From contig NZ_JAGPOT010000021.1 in assembly GCF_018224015.1 (NCBI RefSeq), positions 1 through 64,000 of the forward strand: a stretch of DNA of 64,000 bases. The letters are read 5' to 3'. Made by a program: the position numbers and the translations under genes. This DNA comes from Pseudarthrobacter albicanus (GTDB lineage Bacteria; Actinomycetota; Actinomycetes; Actinomycetales; Micrococcaceae). A model generated the notes under the pieces. That model was given only the letters and a program-made list of their open reading frames with translations. It searched no databases and had not been told where the DNA came from. Positions 1 to 8,726 of this stretch are shown here, piece by piece (position 1 is the stretch's first letter; every line of letters starts with the position of its first letter).

Positions 1-66
1 CGACAGCACCTCCAACGCGGCACGCTGACCATCGGAGACCACCAAAGCAGGAGCTGGATTCGACAT
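1..66 (-). mobile_element. Transposase N-terminus, probable IS630 family (partial, runs off the window)
   Basis: The first 22 codons of a minus-strand gene start with ATG at 66 and continue past the left edge. The peptide begins MSNPAPALVVSDGQRAALEV. This resembles the amino end of actinobacterial IS630-type transposases, where a short linker leads into a helix-turn-helix that binds the element's terminal inverted repeat. A GGGGG stretch just upstream could serve as a ribosome binding site. The catalytic DDE domain lies outside the window, so the family call rests on 22 residues only. The element sits immediately downstream of nrdF, whose stop is at 135, and both are on the minus strand. Confidence 0.5.
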
Positions 67-134
67 GCCCCCAGCTTAACGGAACACTCATAAACTATTT
101 TGGAGACACACCACTAGGTTGACACCTCAGACGA

Positions 135-1157
<1,023 letters not shown>

Positions 1158-1174
1158 CTAATTCAATTCCAAGT

Positions 1175-1216
1175 TGTCTGTGTGGGCCCCAGAACTGTCC
1201 AGCACCCACACAGACA
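1175..1216 (-). terminator. Stem-loop between the twin-repeat gene and nrdF
   Basis: A perfect 12-bp inverted repeat (TGTCTGTGTGGG at 1175-1186 against 1205-1216) encloses an 18-base loop. It begins 11 bases past the stop of the small upstream gene and ends about 65 bases before the nrdF start. No strong T-tract follows on the minus strand. It may be an inefficient terminator, an attenuator or an mRNA-processing hairpin controlling nrdF. Confidence 0.5.
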
Positions 1217-1226
1217 CTTTAGACTC

Positions 1227-1436
1227 CTAGACCCACTGCCGGACGGTCTGGCCCGGGTTCCGTGTGGCCGCATTGTCTGTCACGAACTGACCTGTGTCAG
1301 CCGAGCGGTTGACGAGTCTGGTGTTGGACGTTCCCGGTCCAACGAACTCAATCGTCGTAGTGCTGGGACGCCGTTGTGCGGTCGCCATAGGGATGAATTC
1401 CCCCGTCTTTGCGTCGCGCGCAATCTTCTGAGCCAC
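1227..1436 (-). CDS. Small protein with two TGxF(V/I) repeats, function unknown
   Basis: A 69-residue basic protein starts at a GTG (1436) with a purine-rich AAGGGAG site upstream; longer in-frame starts lack such a site. It consists of two related segments. The first has RDAKTGEFIPMATAQRRPST and the second RSADTGQFVTDNAATRNPGQ. Each has an Arg-x-Ala-x-Thr-Gly-x-Phe core followed by Ala, Arg and Pro positions at equal spacing. Small proteins with this duplicated pattern are common as conserved hypotheticals in actinobacteria and proteobacteria, and no function is assigned. The gene lies between nrdE and nrdF on the same strand, an unusual position. Co-transcription with nrdF is possible but a hairpin lies between them. 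Confidence 0.7.
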   Translation of the reverse strand: MAQKIARDAKTGEFIPMATAQRRPSTTTIEFVGPGTSNTRLVNRSADTGQFVTDNAATRNPGQTVRQWV

Positions 1437-1593
1437 TGGGGCTCCCTTCTGCCGAATGCTCGGCCGTTGATTCCTAGCTGACCGTTTGGCAGCTACCGAA
1501 CCTCGCTTCGGGGAGTTGGACTTTCGTCCTGGCTCCCTGATACATTCGACATTCCAGGGATTCAATTTGGAACGTCTCGTAAGCGAGATTCTT

Positions 1594-1621
1594 GAGGAGT
1601 CATGTTGTCGCATGACTCCTC
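1594..1621. terminator. Stem-loop in the nrdE / small-gene interval
   Basis: A perfect 11-bp stem (GAGGAGTCATG at 1594-1604 against 1611-1621) with a 6-base loop is followed on the plus strand by AGTCTTTTA. A smaller hairpin, TCTCG-TAAG-CGAGA, lies just before it near 1575-1588. The T-rich tail is on the plus strand although flanking genes read minus, so it may act against antisense transcription or as part of the small gene's leader. Confidence 0.45.
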
Positions 1622-1653
1622 AGTCTTTTAAGTCTTAGGCGTACTGGCGCTCC

Positions 1654-1679
1654 CGCCGGCGGGCGGGCGCCCGCCGGCG
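1654..1679 (-). terminator. GC-rich hairpin downstream of nrdE
   Basis: An 11-bp perfect stem (CGCCGGCGGGC at 1654-1664 against 1669-1679) with a 4-base loop lies 32 bases beyond the nrdE stop. No uridine run follows on the minus strand. Many high-GC actinobacterial terminators lack one, so it is the best terminator candidate for nrdHIE. Confidence 0.6.
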
Positions 1680-1710
1680 TACCCAGCAAAAATCAATCTA
1701 AATCAGTTGA

Positions 1711-3888
1711 TTAAAGCATACACGAAACACAATTTTCCACCTCCGTCCCTTCCAGCGCGAGCTGGCGGAGACGGATGTAGTAGATGGTCTTGATGCCCTT
1801 GCGCCAGGCGTAGATCTGGGCCTTGTTGATGTCGCGGGTGGTGGCGGTGTCCTTGAAGAACAGCGTCAGGGACAGGCCCTGATCCACGTGCTGCGTGGCC
1901 GCGGCGTAGGTGTCGATGACCTTCTCGTAGCCGATCTCGTACGCGTCCTGGTAGTACTCCAGGTTGTCGTTGGTCAGGTACGGCGCCGGGTAGTAGACGC
2001 GGCCGAGCTTGCCTTCCTTGCGGATCTCGATCTTGGACGCCACCGGGTGGATCGAGGAGGTGGAGTTGTTGATGTAGGAGATCGAGCCGGTCGGCGGCAC
2101 GGCCTGCAGGTTCTGGTTGTAGATGCCGTGCTCCATGACGGAGGCCTTCAGCCCGCGCCAGTCATCCTGCGTGGGGATGTGGATGTTCTTGAACAGCTCG
2201 GCGACCTTCTCCGTCTCCGGCACCCATTCCTGCTCCGTGTACTTGTCGAAGAACTCCCCCGACGCGTACTGGGACTTCTCGAACCCGCCGAAGGTCTGGC
2301 CGGTCTGGATGGCCAGCTTGTTGGAGGCCCGAAGGGCGTGGAACACCACCGAGTAGAAGTAGATGTTGGTGAAGTCGATGCCCTCTTCGGAGCCGTAGTG
2401 GACCCGTTCCCGCGCCAGGTAGCCGTGCAGGTTCATCTGGCCCAGGCCGATCGCGTGGCTCTGGTCATTGCCGCGGGCGATCGAGGGCACCGAGGTGATG
2501 TCGGACATGTCCGACACCGCCGAGAGCGCGCGGATGGCGGTCTCGATGGTCAGCCCGAAGTCCGGCGAGTCCATGGCCTTGGCGATGTTCAGCGAGCCCA
2601 GGTTGCAGGAGATGTCCTTGCCGGTCTCGTCGTAGGACAGGTCCTCGTGGTACGTGGTGGGCTGCGAGACCTGGAGGATCTCGGAGCACAGGTTGGACAT
2701 GATGATCTTGCCGTCGATCGGGTTGGCCCGGTTCACGGTGTCCTCGAACATGATGTACGGGTAGCCGGATTCGAACTGGATCTCGGCGAGGGTCTGGAAG
2801 AACTCGCGCGCCTTGATCTTGGTCTTCTTGATCCGGGAATCGTCCACCATCTCGTAGTACTTCTCGGTGACCGAGACGTCGGAGAACGGCATCCCGTAGA
2901 CGCGTTCGACGTCGTACGGCGAGAACAGGTACATGTCCTCATCCTTCTTGGCCAGCTCGAAGGTGATGTCCGGGATCACGACGCCGAGCGAGAGGGTCTT
3001 GATGCGGATCTTCTCGTCCGCGTTCTCCCGCTTGGTGTCCAGGAACCGGTAGATGTCCGGGTGGTGGGCGTGCAGGTACACCGCACCGGCGCCCTGGCGG
3101 GCACCGAGCTGGTTGGCATAGGAGAAGCTGTCCTCGAGGAGCTTCATCACGGGGATGACGCCGGAGGATTGGTTCTCGATCTGCTTGATCGGCGCGCCGA
3201 CCTCGCGGATGTTGGTCAGGGCAAAGGCCACGCCGCCGCCGCGCTTGGACAGCTGCAGGGCGGAGTTGATGGACCGGCCGATCGACTCCATGTTGTCTTC
3301 GATGCGGAGCAGGAAGCAGGAGACCAGCTCGCCGCGCTGCTTCTTGCCGGCGTTCAGGAACGTGGGGGTGGCCGGCTGGAAGCGGCCCTCGATGATCTCG
3401 TCCACCATCTGCAGGGCCAGCTGCTCGTCGCCGCGGGCCAGGTGCAGGGCCACCATGCAGACGCGGTCCTCGTAGCGCTCCAGGAACCGCTTGCCGTCGA
3501 ACGTCTTGAGCGTGTAGGAGGTGTAGAACTTGAAGGCGCCCAGGAAGGTCTCGAAGCGGAACTTCTTCTTGTACGCGCGGCTGTAGAGCTCGCGGATGAA
3601 GTTCATCGTGTACTGGTCGAGGGTCTCGCGCTCGTAGTACTCGTTCTTGACGAGGTAGTCGAGCTTCTCCTCGAGGTCGTGGAAGAACACGGTGTTGTTG
3701 TTCACGTGCTGCAGGAAGTACTGGTGGGCAGCCTCGCGGTCGGCCTCGAACTGGATCTCGCCGTTCGGTCCGTACAGGTTCAGCATCGCGTTGAGCTCGT
3801 GGTAGCTCAGGCCGTGGTAGGCGGCCGGCATGGCCGGCTTCTGGCCCTCGGGCCTGGTTACTGCTGTGTCTGCGACAGTCGTGTCCAA
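1711..3888 (-). CDS. nrdE: Class Ib ribonucleoside-diphosphate reductase, alpha subunit
   Basis: This catalytic large subunit reduces ribonucleoside diphosphates to deoxy forms using the NrdF radical and electrons from NrdH. The protein is 725 residues, typical for NrdE. Visible landmarks are the N-terminal [12 protein letters not shown] region, the [12 protein letters not shown] loop, NLCSEI and CNLGSLN in the barrel, and the C-terminal redox tail ending CVSCML. The TTG start at 3888 is preceded by GGAAGAG and overlaps the 3' end of nrdI by 31 bases, which suggests translational coupling. The E. coli NrdA-type ATP-cone domain is absent, as expected for class Ib. Confidence 0.97.
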   Translation of the reverse strand: MDTTVADTAVTRPEGQKPAMPAAYHGLSYHELNAMLNLYGPNGEIQFEADREAAHQYFLQHVNNNTVFFHDLEEKLDYLVKNEYYERETLDQYTMNFIRELYSRAYKKKFRFETFLGAFKFYTSYTLKTFDGKRFLERYEDRVCMVALHLARGDEQLALQMVDEIIEGRFQPATPTFLNAGKKQRGELVSCFLLRIEDNMESIGRSINSALQLSKRGGGVAFALTNIREVGAPIKQIENQSSGVIPVMKLLEDSFSYANQLGARQGAGAVYLHAHHPDIYRFLDTKRENADEKIRIKTLSLGVVIPDITFELAKKDEDMYLFSPYDVERVYGMPFSDVSVTEKYYEMVDDSRIKKTKIKAREFFQTLAEIQFESGYPYIMFEDTVNRANPIDGKIIMSNLCSEILQVSQPTTYHEDLSYDETGKDISCNLGSLNIAKAMDSPDFGLTIETAIRALSAVSDMSDITSVPSIARGNDQSHAIGLGQMNLHGYLARERVHYGSEEGIDFTNIYFYSVVFHALRASNKLAIQTGQTFGGFEKSQYASGEFFDKYTEQEWVPETEKVAELFKNIHIPTQDDWRGLKASVMEHGIYNQNLQAVPPTGSISYINNSTSSIHPVASKIEIRKEGKLGRVYYPAPYLTNDNLEYYQDAYEIGYEKVIDTYAAATQHVDQGLSLTLFFKDTATTRDINKAQIYAWRKGIKTIYYIRLRQLALEGTEVENCVSCML

Positions 3889-4361
3889 AACTCTTCCAAT
3901 CCTTGTTGAACCCGGCTGACGTCTTCCGGCGTCCCCATGAGCTCAAATCGATATAAGTGGGGAACCTTGCACTTGGCGGCGACGATGTCCCCGGCCATGC
4001 AGTAGTTGTCCCCGAAATTCGTGTTCCCCGCGCCGATCACTCCGCGGATCAGCTTCCTGTTCTGCGGGTTGTTCAGGAAGCGGATGACCTGCTTGGGAAC
4101 GGATCCCTCTCCCCCGGTGCCGCCGTAGGTCGGAACCACCAGCACGAACGGTTCGGCCGCCACCAGCGGGTTGTCCCTCGGGTAGAGGGGGATCCGGGCG
4201 GCGTCGATGCCCAGCTTCGCGACGAAGCGCCGGGTGTTCTCCGAGGTGGAGGAAAAGTAGATGAGGTGGCTCCGTGTGATCCCGGGAGCCTCCATGCTGT
4301 CAGCTTCCCCGCTTACAGCCTTTGCAGCCACCCGAGCACCGGACATTGCCGTTGCAACCAT
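3858..4361 (-). CDS. nrdI: Flavodoxin-like protein NrdI
   Basis: NrdI is a flavodoxin that supplies oxidant for assembling the manganese-tyrosyl radical cofactor of NrdF. The core runs from [16 protein letters not shown], the FMN phosphate-binding loop, through [10 protein letters not shown] to [16 protein letters not shown], all family hallmarks. The start at ATG 4361 is favoured by an AGGTGA site five bases upstream. A second ATG at 4295 with GGGGAAG upstream would remove a 22-residue tail that is not part of the fold and give a more usual length. The gene lies between nrdH and nrdE with a 31-base overlap into nrdE. Confidence 0.94.
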   Translation of the reverse strand: MVATAMSGARVAAKAVSGEADSMEAPGITRSHLIYFSSTSENTRRFVAKLGIDAARIPLYPRDNPLVAAEPFVLVVPTYGGTGGEGSVPKQVIRFLNNPQNRKLIRGVIGAGNTNFGDNYCMAGDIVAAKCKVPHLYRFELMGTPEDVSRVQQGLEEFWTRLSQTQQ

Positions 4362-4400
4362 AGGAGTCACCTCATCAGCGTTTCAGGCTACAGCAGCGTT

Positions 4401-4640
4401 TCACGCTACGGCGAATGCCTGCGCCAGTTCCTCGATCTTGTCCGGGCGGAAACCGGACCAGTGGTCCTGGTCCGTGACGACAACCGGGGCCTGCAGGTAG
4501 CCCAGGGACTTCAGGCGCTCGAGGGCGTCCGCGTCCTGGGAGATGTCGACGCTCTGGTAAGTGATGCCCTTCTTGTCCAGTGCGCGGTATGTTGCGTTGC
4601 ACTGAACACAGGCCGGCTTTGTGTAAACCGTGACGGTCAT
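4401..4640 (-). CDS. nrdH: Glutaredoxin-like electron donor NrdH
   Basis: This small thioredoxin-fold redoxin reduces the class Ib reductase NrdE and is itself reduced by thioredoxin reductase. The 79 residues start MTVTVYTKPACVQCNATYRA, with the CxxC active site CVQC at 11-14. Residues near 60 (WSGFRPDKI) match the NrdH-type substrate-binding end. It is the first gene of nrdH-nrdI-nrdE, about 40 bases before nrdI. The NrdR-like operator described at 4811 lies about 170 bases upstream. Confidence 0.96.
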   Translation of the reverse strand: MTVTVYTKPACVQCNATYRALDKKGITYQSVDISQDADALERLKSLGYLQAPVVVTDQDHWSGFRPDKIEELAQAFAVA

Positions 4641-4810
4641 GGTCCCTGTCCCCTTTGTTGAAGTCTCTGGTACTGCGTTTCGTGTACGGCGTCTGGTGCG
4701 TCGTTTACAGGTGCGGCGCCGGTGCTGCGGTGTCTGCGCTGCGGCCTCTCCGGCGGGCGTTTTCTGGCCCGTCCTGCCTTGCGCCGATGCTCTGCTCGAA
4801 CTGTATGTCG

Positions 4811-4857
4811 ATACTACATGTAGTGCAAGAGCCCCGCGTGGACCCCAAGATGATGTA
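4811..4857 (-). promoter_or_regulatory. NrdR-type operator upstream of nrdHIE
   Basis: ATACTACATGTAGTGC at 4811-4826 is a near-perfect palindrome matching the NrdR-box pattern (ACACwAtATaTwGTGT). A second, degenerate site containing CCAAGATGATGT lies about 31 bases away near 4842-4857. Paired NrdR boxes are typically spaced by about three helical turns. NrdR is the zinc/ATP-cone repressor of ribonucleotide reductase operons. The first box is convincing by eye; the second is weak. The rest of 4641-5040 shows no credible gene. Confidence 0.7.
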
Positions 4858-5050
4858 TTACAAGTATGTCATTTCACGCAGGTTTAATCCACAGGAGAGG
4901 GCCTTCAAAACGTCCGTGATCCCGCGGTTTTTGGGGACGGAATCCACAGGCTGTGGAGTACTTAGCCACAATTAATCCGCCCGCGTGTCGCCGCAGAGAC
5001 GGCGTGTCGGGCCGTGAGGCAGGGCACCACATCGGGTGGCCGGACACACA

Positions 5051-5084
5051 GGTAAGGCGGACACCTGGGGGTGCCCGCCTTACC
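5051..5084 (-). terminator. Terminator hairpin after the cfa-like gene
   Basis: A 10-bp perfect stem (GGTAAGGCGG at 5051-5060 against 5075-5084) with a 14-base loop lies 29 bases beyond the stop of the cyclopropane synthase gene. It closes the three-gene minus-strand operon and separates it from the nrd control region. Confidence 0.65.
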
Positions 5085-5112
5085 TTGGGCGACTCGTCTT
5101 GCAGCCGGATTC

Positions 5113-6462
5113 CTACGCCGCCCGGCCGTCCAGCACGATCTGCTGGACGTCGAGGTAGCCGGACTGGAAGCCGGCCCGGGAGTAGCAGAGGTAGAACAGC
5201 CACATGCGCTGGAAGATCCCGTCGAAGCCCTGGCCGCGGACCTCGTCCGCGCGGCCCATGAAGCGCTCCTCCCAGAGGCGGAGGGTCTGGGCGTAGTGCT
5301 CCCCCATGGCGAGTCGCTCCCGGACGCGGAGTCCGGTCTGCTGCGCGGTGATGTCCTCGATGGCGCGCACGGACGGGATGACCCCGCCCGGGAAGATGTA
5401 CTTGTGCACCCAGGTGTAGCTGGACCGGGTGGCGAGCAGCCGGTCATGGCCCATCGTGATGGCCTGGATGGCCACCTTGCCGCCCGGGGCGAGGACACGC
5501 TCGATCGTCTGGAAGTACGTGGCCCAGTATTCGAAGCCGACGGCCTCGATCATCTCAACCGACACGACGGCGTCGTACTCGCCTTCGACGGCGCGGTAGT
5601 CCTTGAGCTCGATCGTGACGGCGGCGGCATAGCCGGCCTCCGCCACGCGCCGCCGGGCCAGTTCCTGCTGCTCGCTCGAAAGGGTGACGGAGTAGACGGT
5701 GGCGCCGCGGGCGGCGGCCCGGAGGGCGAGTTCGCCCCAGCCGGTGCCGATCTCCAGCACCCGGGTGCCCCGCCCGACGCCGGCCTTGTCCAGCAGCCTG
5801 TCGATCTTGGCCCGCTGGGCGCCGGCCAGGTCCGCCCAGCCGACGCTCCCCAGGGCATTGCCGGATTCCGGGAAGAGGGCGCTGGAGTAGGTCATGGTCT
5901 CGTCCAGGAAGGAGGCGAAAAGGTCGTTGGAGAGGTCGTAGTGCCTGGCGATGTTGGAGCGCGTGTTCTGTTCGGTGTTGCGTTCCTTACGCGGCTGGCG
6001 CGGCACGTAGAGGGCCCGCAGTTTCTGCATCCACTCCGGCACCAGGGTGCCGACGCTTCCCGCGAACACCTCCAGCACGGCCGTGAGGTCGGCCGCGTCC
6101 CAGTCGCCGGCCATGTAGGACTCGCCCAGGCCGATCAGCCCGCCGTCGCCAAGCCGAGCCGCGAACGCCTCCGGCCGGTTGACCGTCATGACCGGCACGG
6201 GATGTCCGGAAGACTTTCCCAGCACGGTCCCGTCCGGGTAGCGGACTTCCAGCGGGAGCCGGCGGACGGCGGCCTTGAAGACGGCGTCCGCGACGCGGCC
6301 GGCGACGGCGGCCTTCAGTCCCGAGGGCACCGCGGCGATGCCGGGCCAGGCCTCGGCGTCGACGTCGTTGGGCGGCTGCGGGACCGTGTAGGGCACCGCA
6401 GAGGGCGCCGCGGAGGGAAGGCACTGTGCTGCGGCCGGTCGGCCCGCATCGGTCATGGTCAT
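5113..6462 (-). CDS. Cyclopropane-fatty-acyl-phospholipid synthase family methyltransferase
   Basis: This SAM-dependent enzyme probably methylates unsaturated acyl chains of membrane phospholipids. The 449-residue protein has the family's N-terminal lipid-binding region (SYMAGDWDAADLTAVLEVF near 117-135). It continues with NIARHYDLSNDLFASFLDETMTYS, the SAM site VLEIGTGWGELAL, SVEMIEAVG, and the C-terminal MWLFYLCYSRAGFQ segment. The ATG at 6462 follows AGGAGG by eight bases. A longer in-frame reading to 7215 is only antisense-like extension into the DUF1365 gene. The start overlaps the DUF1365 stop by 4 bases (ATGA), so translation is coupled. The product could be a cyclopropane, a 10-methyl or a furan precursor; the sequence does not decide. 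Confidence 0.93.
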   Translation of the reverse strand: MTMTDAGRPAAAQCLPSAAPSAVPYTVPQPPNDVDAEAWPGIAAVPSGLKAAVAGRVADAVFKAAVRRLPLEVRYPDGTVLGKSSGHPVPVMTVNRPEAFAARLGDGGLIGLGESYMAGDWDAADLTAVLEVFAGSVGTLVPEWMQKLRALYVPRQPRKERNTEQNTRSNIARHYDLSNDLFASFLDETMTYSSALFPESGNALGSVGWADLAGAQRAKIDRLLDKAGVGRGTRVLEIGTGWGELALRAAARGATVYSVTLSSEQQELARRRVAEAGYAAAVTIELKDYRAVEGEYDAVVSVEMIEAVGFEYWATYFQTIERVLAPGGKVAIQAITMGHDRLLATRSSYTWVHKYIFPGGVIPSVRAIEDITAQQTGLRVRERLAMGEHYAQTLRLWEERFMGRADEVRGQGFDGIFQRMWLFYLCYSRAGFQSGYLDVQQIVLDGRAA

Positions 6463-7190
6463 TGGACTGCCTCCTGTGAGGGGTGGTGTGGTCGTTTGAT
6501 GACGGGCAGGCCGCGTGCCCACAGCCTGATGCCCTGCCAGTGGATCTGGGCGACGACGCGCAGCGGTGCCAGCGGGACCGCGAGCGCGGCGGCGAGGATG
6601 TTCGGCACGGTCGCCTCGCGGCGTTCGCCGTCCATGGTGGCGATGAAGGGCTTCTGCCCGTCCCGCTCCAGGACGATCGAGACCGCGAGCCGTTCGCCGG
6701 GTTCCGGCAGTTTCATCCGGTACCGGCCCTCGACGTCGTTGAACGGCGAGACGTAGAACGCCTTGGCGACGCCGGCGCGGCCGGCGTCGTCCGTTTCGAG
6801 GAGGTAGCAGTGCCGTTCCCCGTAGGTGTTGTGGACCTCGGCGACGACGCAGCGCAGCTCCCCCGCGGCGTCGTGGCACCAGAACAGGGACAGCGGGTTG
6901 AACACCTGCCCGAACACGCGGGCGCTCGCGAGCATGGTGATCCGGCCGCCGTCGGGCGCTTTCCCCCGGGTGGCGAGGAAGCGTTCGACGTTGCCCCGCA
7001 GGGTGCCGGCCGGGTCGCCCAGGTGGTCCGCGGCGCTGAAGCCGGCGAGCGGCTTGAGGAAACGGGGCAGCGCCGGGAGCCGGTCGACGTCGACATACCA
7101 GCTGTAGCTGCGGTAGGTGAAGGCGTTGTGCAGCGGGGTGCGCCGCACGTGCGCGATGGAGGTGCGGTAGATGGCGGCGGTGGTGCTCAT
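6459..7190 (-). CDS. DUF1365 family protein
   Basis: A 243-residue DUF1365 protein. The family is recognised by the start IYRTSIAHVRRTPLHNAFTYRSY, by RITMLASARVFGQVFNPLSLFWCHD near 83-107, and by EVHNTYGERHCYLL and KAFYVSPFNDVEGRYR. No biochemical activity is established. It is repeatedly found between an FAD amine-oxidase-like protein and a Cfa-type methyltransferase, exactly as here. That context suggests an accessory role in acyl-chain modification, which is inference. It overlaps both neighbours by four bases. Confidence 0.93.
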   Translation of the reverse strand: MSTTAAIYRTSIAHVRRTPLHNAFTYRSYSWYVDVDRLPALPRFLKPLAGFSAADHLGDPAGTLRGNVERFLATRGKAPDGGRITMLASARVFGQVFNPLSLFWCHDAAGELRCVVAEVHNTYGERHCYLLETDDAGRAGVAKAFYVSPFNDVEGRYRMKLPEPGERLAVSIVLERDGQKPFIATMDGERREATVPNILAAALAVPLAPLRVVAQIHWQGIRLWARGLPVIKRPHHPSQEAVQ

Positions 7191-8566
7191 GTCGCCTCCG
7201 CGGAGACGGCCTCACGCACGACGGCGGCCCCGTCCCAGCTGCGCCCCAGCCGCGCCGCTGCCCTGACGCCGGAGAGGGCGCCGTCCTCGTGGAAGCCCCA
7301 GCCGTGGTACGCCCCGGCGAACGCCAGCCGGCTGTCCCCCAGTTCGAGAATCTGCTGCTGCGCCCTGACGGACTCCGGCGTGTACTGGGGGTGCTCGTAG
7401 ACCATCCGCTCCAGCACGGCGCCGTCCCCGATCAGCCCGGCCTCGCCCAGGCTCACGATGTAGGGCCGGCCGTCGGCAGGGTTCAGCCGCTGCAGCCGGG
7501 TCAGGTCATAGCTGACCAGGACCTTGTCCGGCCGGGCGTCGCAGGACGGGAGGCGGTAGTTCCAGGCCGCCCTGGCGTTGCCGCTGGCCGGCAGCACCGA
7601 GTCGTCGCGGTGGAACACGGTGTGGTTGACCGAGTAGGGCATGTTCCCCAGGGCGTCCTTCTCGGCGGGCGAGGCGTCGGAAAGCAGGCGCAGCGCCTGC
7701 CCGGGATGGGTGGCGATCACGACGGCGTCGAAGGTCTCGGTGGTGAAGTTGCCGGCGGCGTGCCGGCTGGTCAGTTCGACGCCGTCCGCGGTGCGCCGCA
7801 CGCCGGTGACGGGGCTGGCGAGGCGGATGTCCGGCAGCGTCGCGGCGAGCTTGTCCACGTAGCTGCGGGAGCCGCCGGTGACGGTCCGCCACTCCGGTGA
7901 GCCGGAGACCCCGAGCAGGCCGTGGTGGCCCAGGAAGGTGAAGAGGTAGCGGGCCGGGTAGGCCAGCGCGGTGGTGGGGTCGCAGGACCAGACGGCGCTC
8001 ACGATCGGCGTCATGAAGTGTGAATTGAAGTAGCTGCTGAACTTCTCGCGGGCCAGGAAGTCCCCCAGCGTCAGCTCCGCTGCGTCGGTACCGGTCCCTG
8101 CTTCGGTGCCTGTCCCGCCGTCGGCGAGCAGGGCACGGGCCCGGCGGTAGAAGCGCGTCACCTCCAGCAGCATCAGCAGGTACCGGCCGCGCAGCAGGGT
8201 GGAGGGCCGCGGGATGATGCCGCGGCCCTTGGCCCGGGCGCCGGCGTATTCGAGGCCGCAGCCGTCGCAGCGGATGGACATGCTCATTTCGGAGGGCTGG
8301 GTTTCGACGCCCAGTTCGGCGAAGAGCCGCAGCAGCGTGGGGTAGGTCCGCTGGTTGTGCACGATGAAGCCGGTGTCCACGCCCAGGACCGAACCGTCCG
8401 CCTGCGGCACGTCGTGGGTGTGGGCATGGCCGCCCAGCCGGGAATCGGCCTCGAAGAGGGTCACCCGGTCTGCCCTGTTCAGCACATGGGCGGCGGTCAG
8501 GCCGGCCACGCCGCTGCCGATGACGGCCACCCGCCGGCCGTGGGGAATCCCTGCTGCTTGTTGCAC
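7187..8566 (-). CDS. FAD-dependent amine-oxidase-like oxidoreductase
   Basis: A 459-residue flavoprotein. The Rossmann dinucleotide site VAVIGSGVAGLTAAHVL lies at about 11-27, followed by VTLFEADSRLGGHAHTHDV, typical of the NAD(P)-binding amine-oxidase superfamily. Near the end is the second FAD contact LAFAGAYHGWGFHEDGALSG. The GTG at 8566 is chosen because AGGAG lies 8 bases upstream. Further in-frame upstream sequence overlaps the divergent regulator's promoter and is not protein-like. It is the first gene of the oxidoreductase-DUF1365-cfa operon. By analogy with fatty-acid desaturating or reducing partners of Cfa-like enzymes it may act on acyl chains; the substrate is unknown. Confidence 0.9.
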   Translation of the reverse strand: MQQAAGIPHGRRVAVIGSGVAGLTAAHVLNRADRVTLFEADSRLGGHAHTHDVPQADGSVLGVDTGFIVHNQRTYPTLLRLFAELGVETQPSEMSMSIRCDGCGLEYAGARAKGRGIIPRPSTLLRGRYLLMLLEVTRFYRRARALLADGGTGTEAGTGTDAAELTLGDFLAREKFSSYFNSHFMTPIVSAVWSCDPTTALAYPARYLFTFLGHHGLLGVSGSPEWRTVTGGSRSYVDKLAATLPDIRLASPVTGVRRTADGVELTSRHAAGNFTTETFDAVVIATHPGQALRLLSDASPAEKDALGNMPYSVNHTVFHRDDSVLPASGNARAAWNYRLPSCDARPDKVLVSYDLTRLQRLNPADGRPYIVSLGEAGLIGDGAVLERMVYEHPQYTPESVRAQQQILELGDSRLAFAGAYHGWGFHEDGALSGVRAAARLGRSWDGAAVVREAVSAEAT

Positions 8567-8726
8567 TGTTCTGCTCCTGTTGGCTTGCCGGAATCGTCCT
8601 GGTGAAACATCTATGGGCAATTCGTGGCCGCGGGGCCGGCGGATGTGTGCCAGTTTCCGCGCGGGGGCAGGGTTCCGGGTTCTATGCCAGAATGAAGCGG
8701 GATTCCGGCACGGCGAAGGGCAGCCA
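8567..8726. promoter_or_regulatory. Divergent promoter region between the lipid operon and its LysR regulator
   Basis: This 160-bp interval separates the minus-strand oxidoreductase (GTG start 8566) from the plus-strand LysR gene (TTG start 8727). It should hold both promoters and any LysR operator. The arrangement is the classical one for a LysR regulator acting on its divergent neighbour. I could not place a clear T-N11-A operator by eye. Confidence 0.45.

Noticed and set aside
1888-3909. A 673-codon plus-strand open frame opposite nrdE
   Set aside because: It is the antisense shadow of a high-GC gene; its translation is low-complexity Val/Leu/Asp/Gly and matches no family, while the minus strand encodes a full NrdE.
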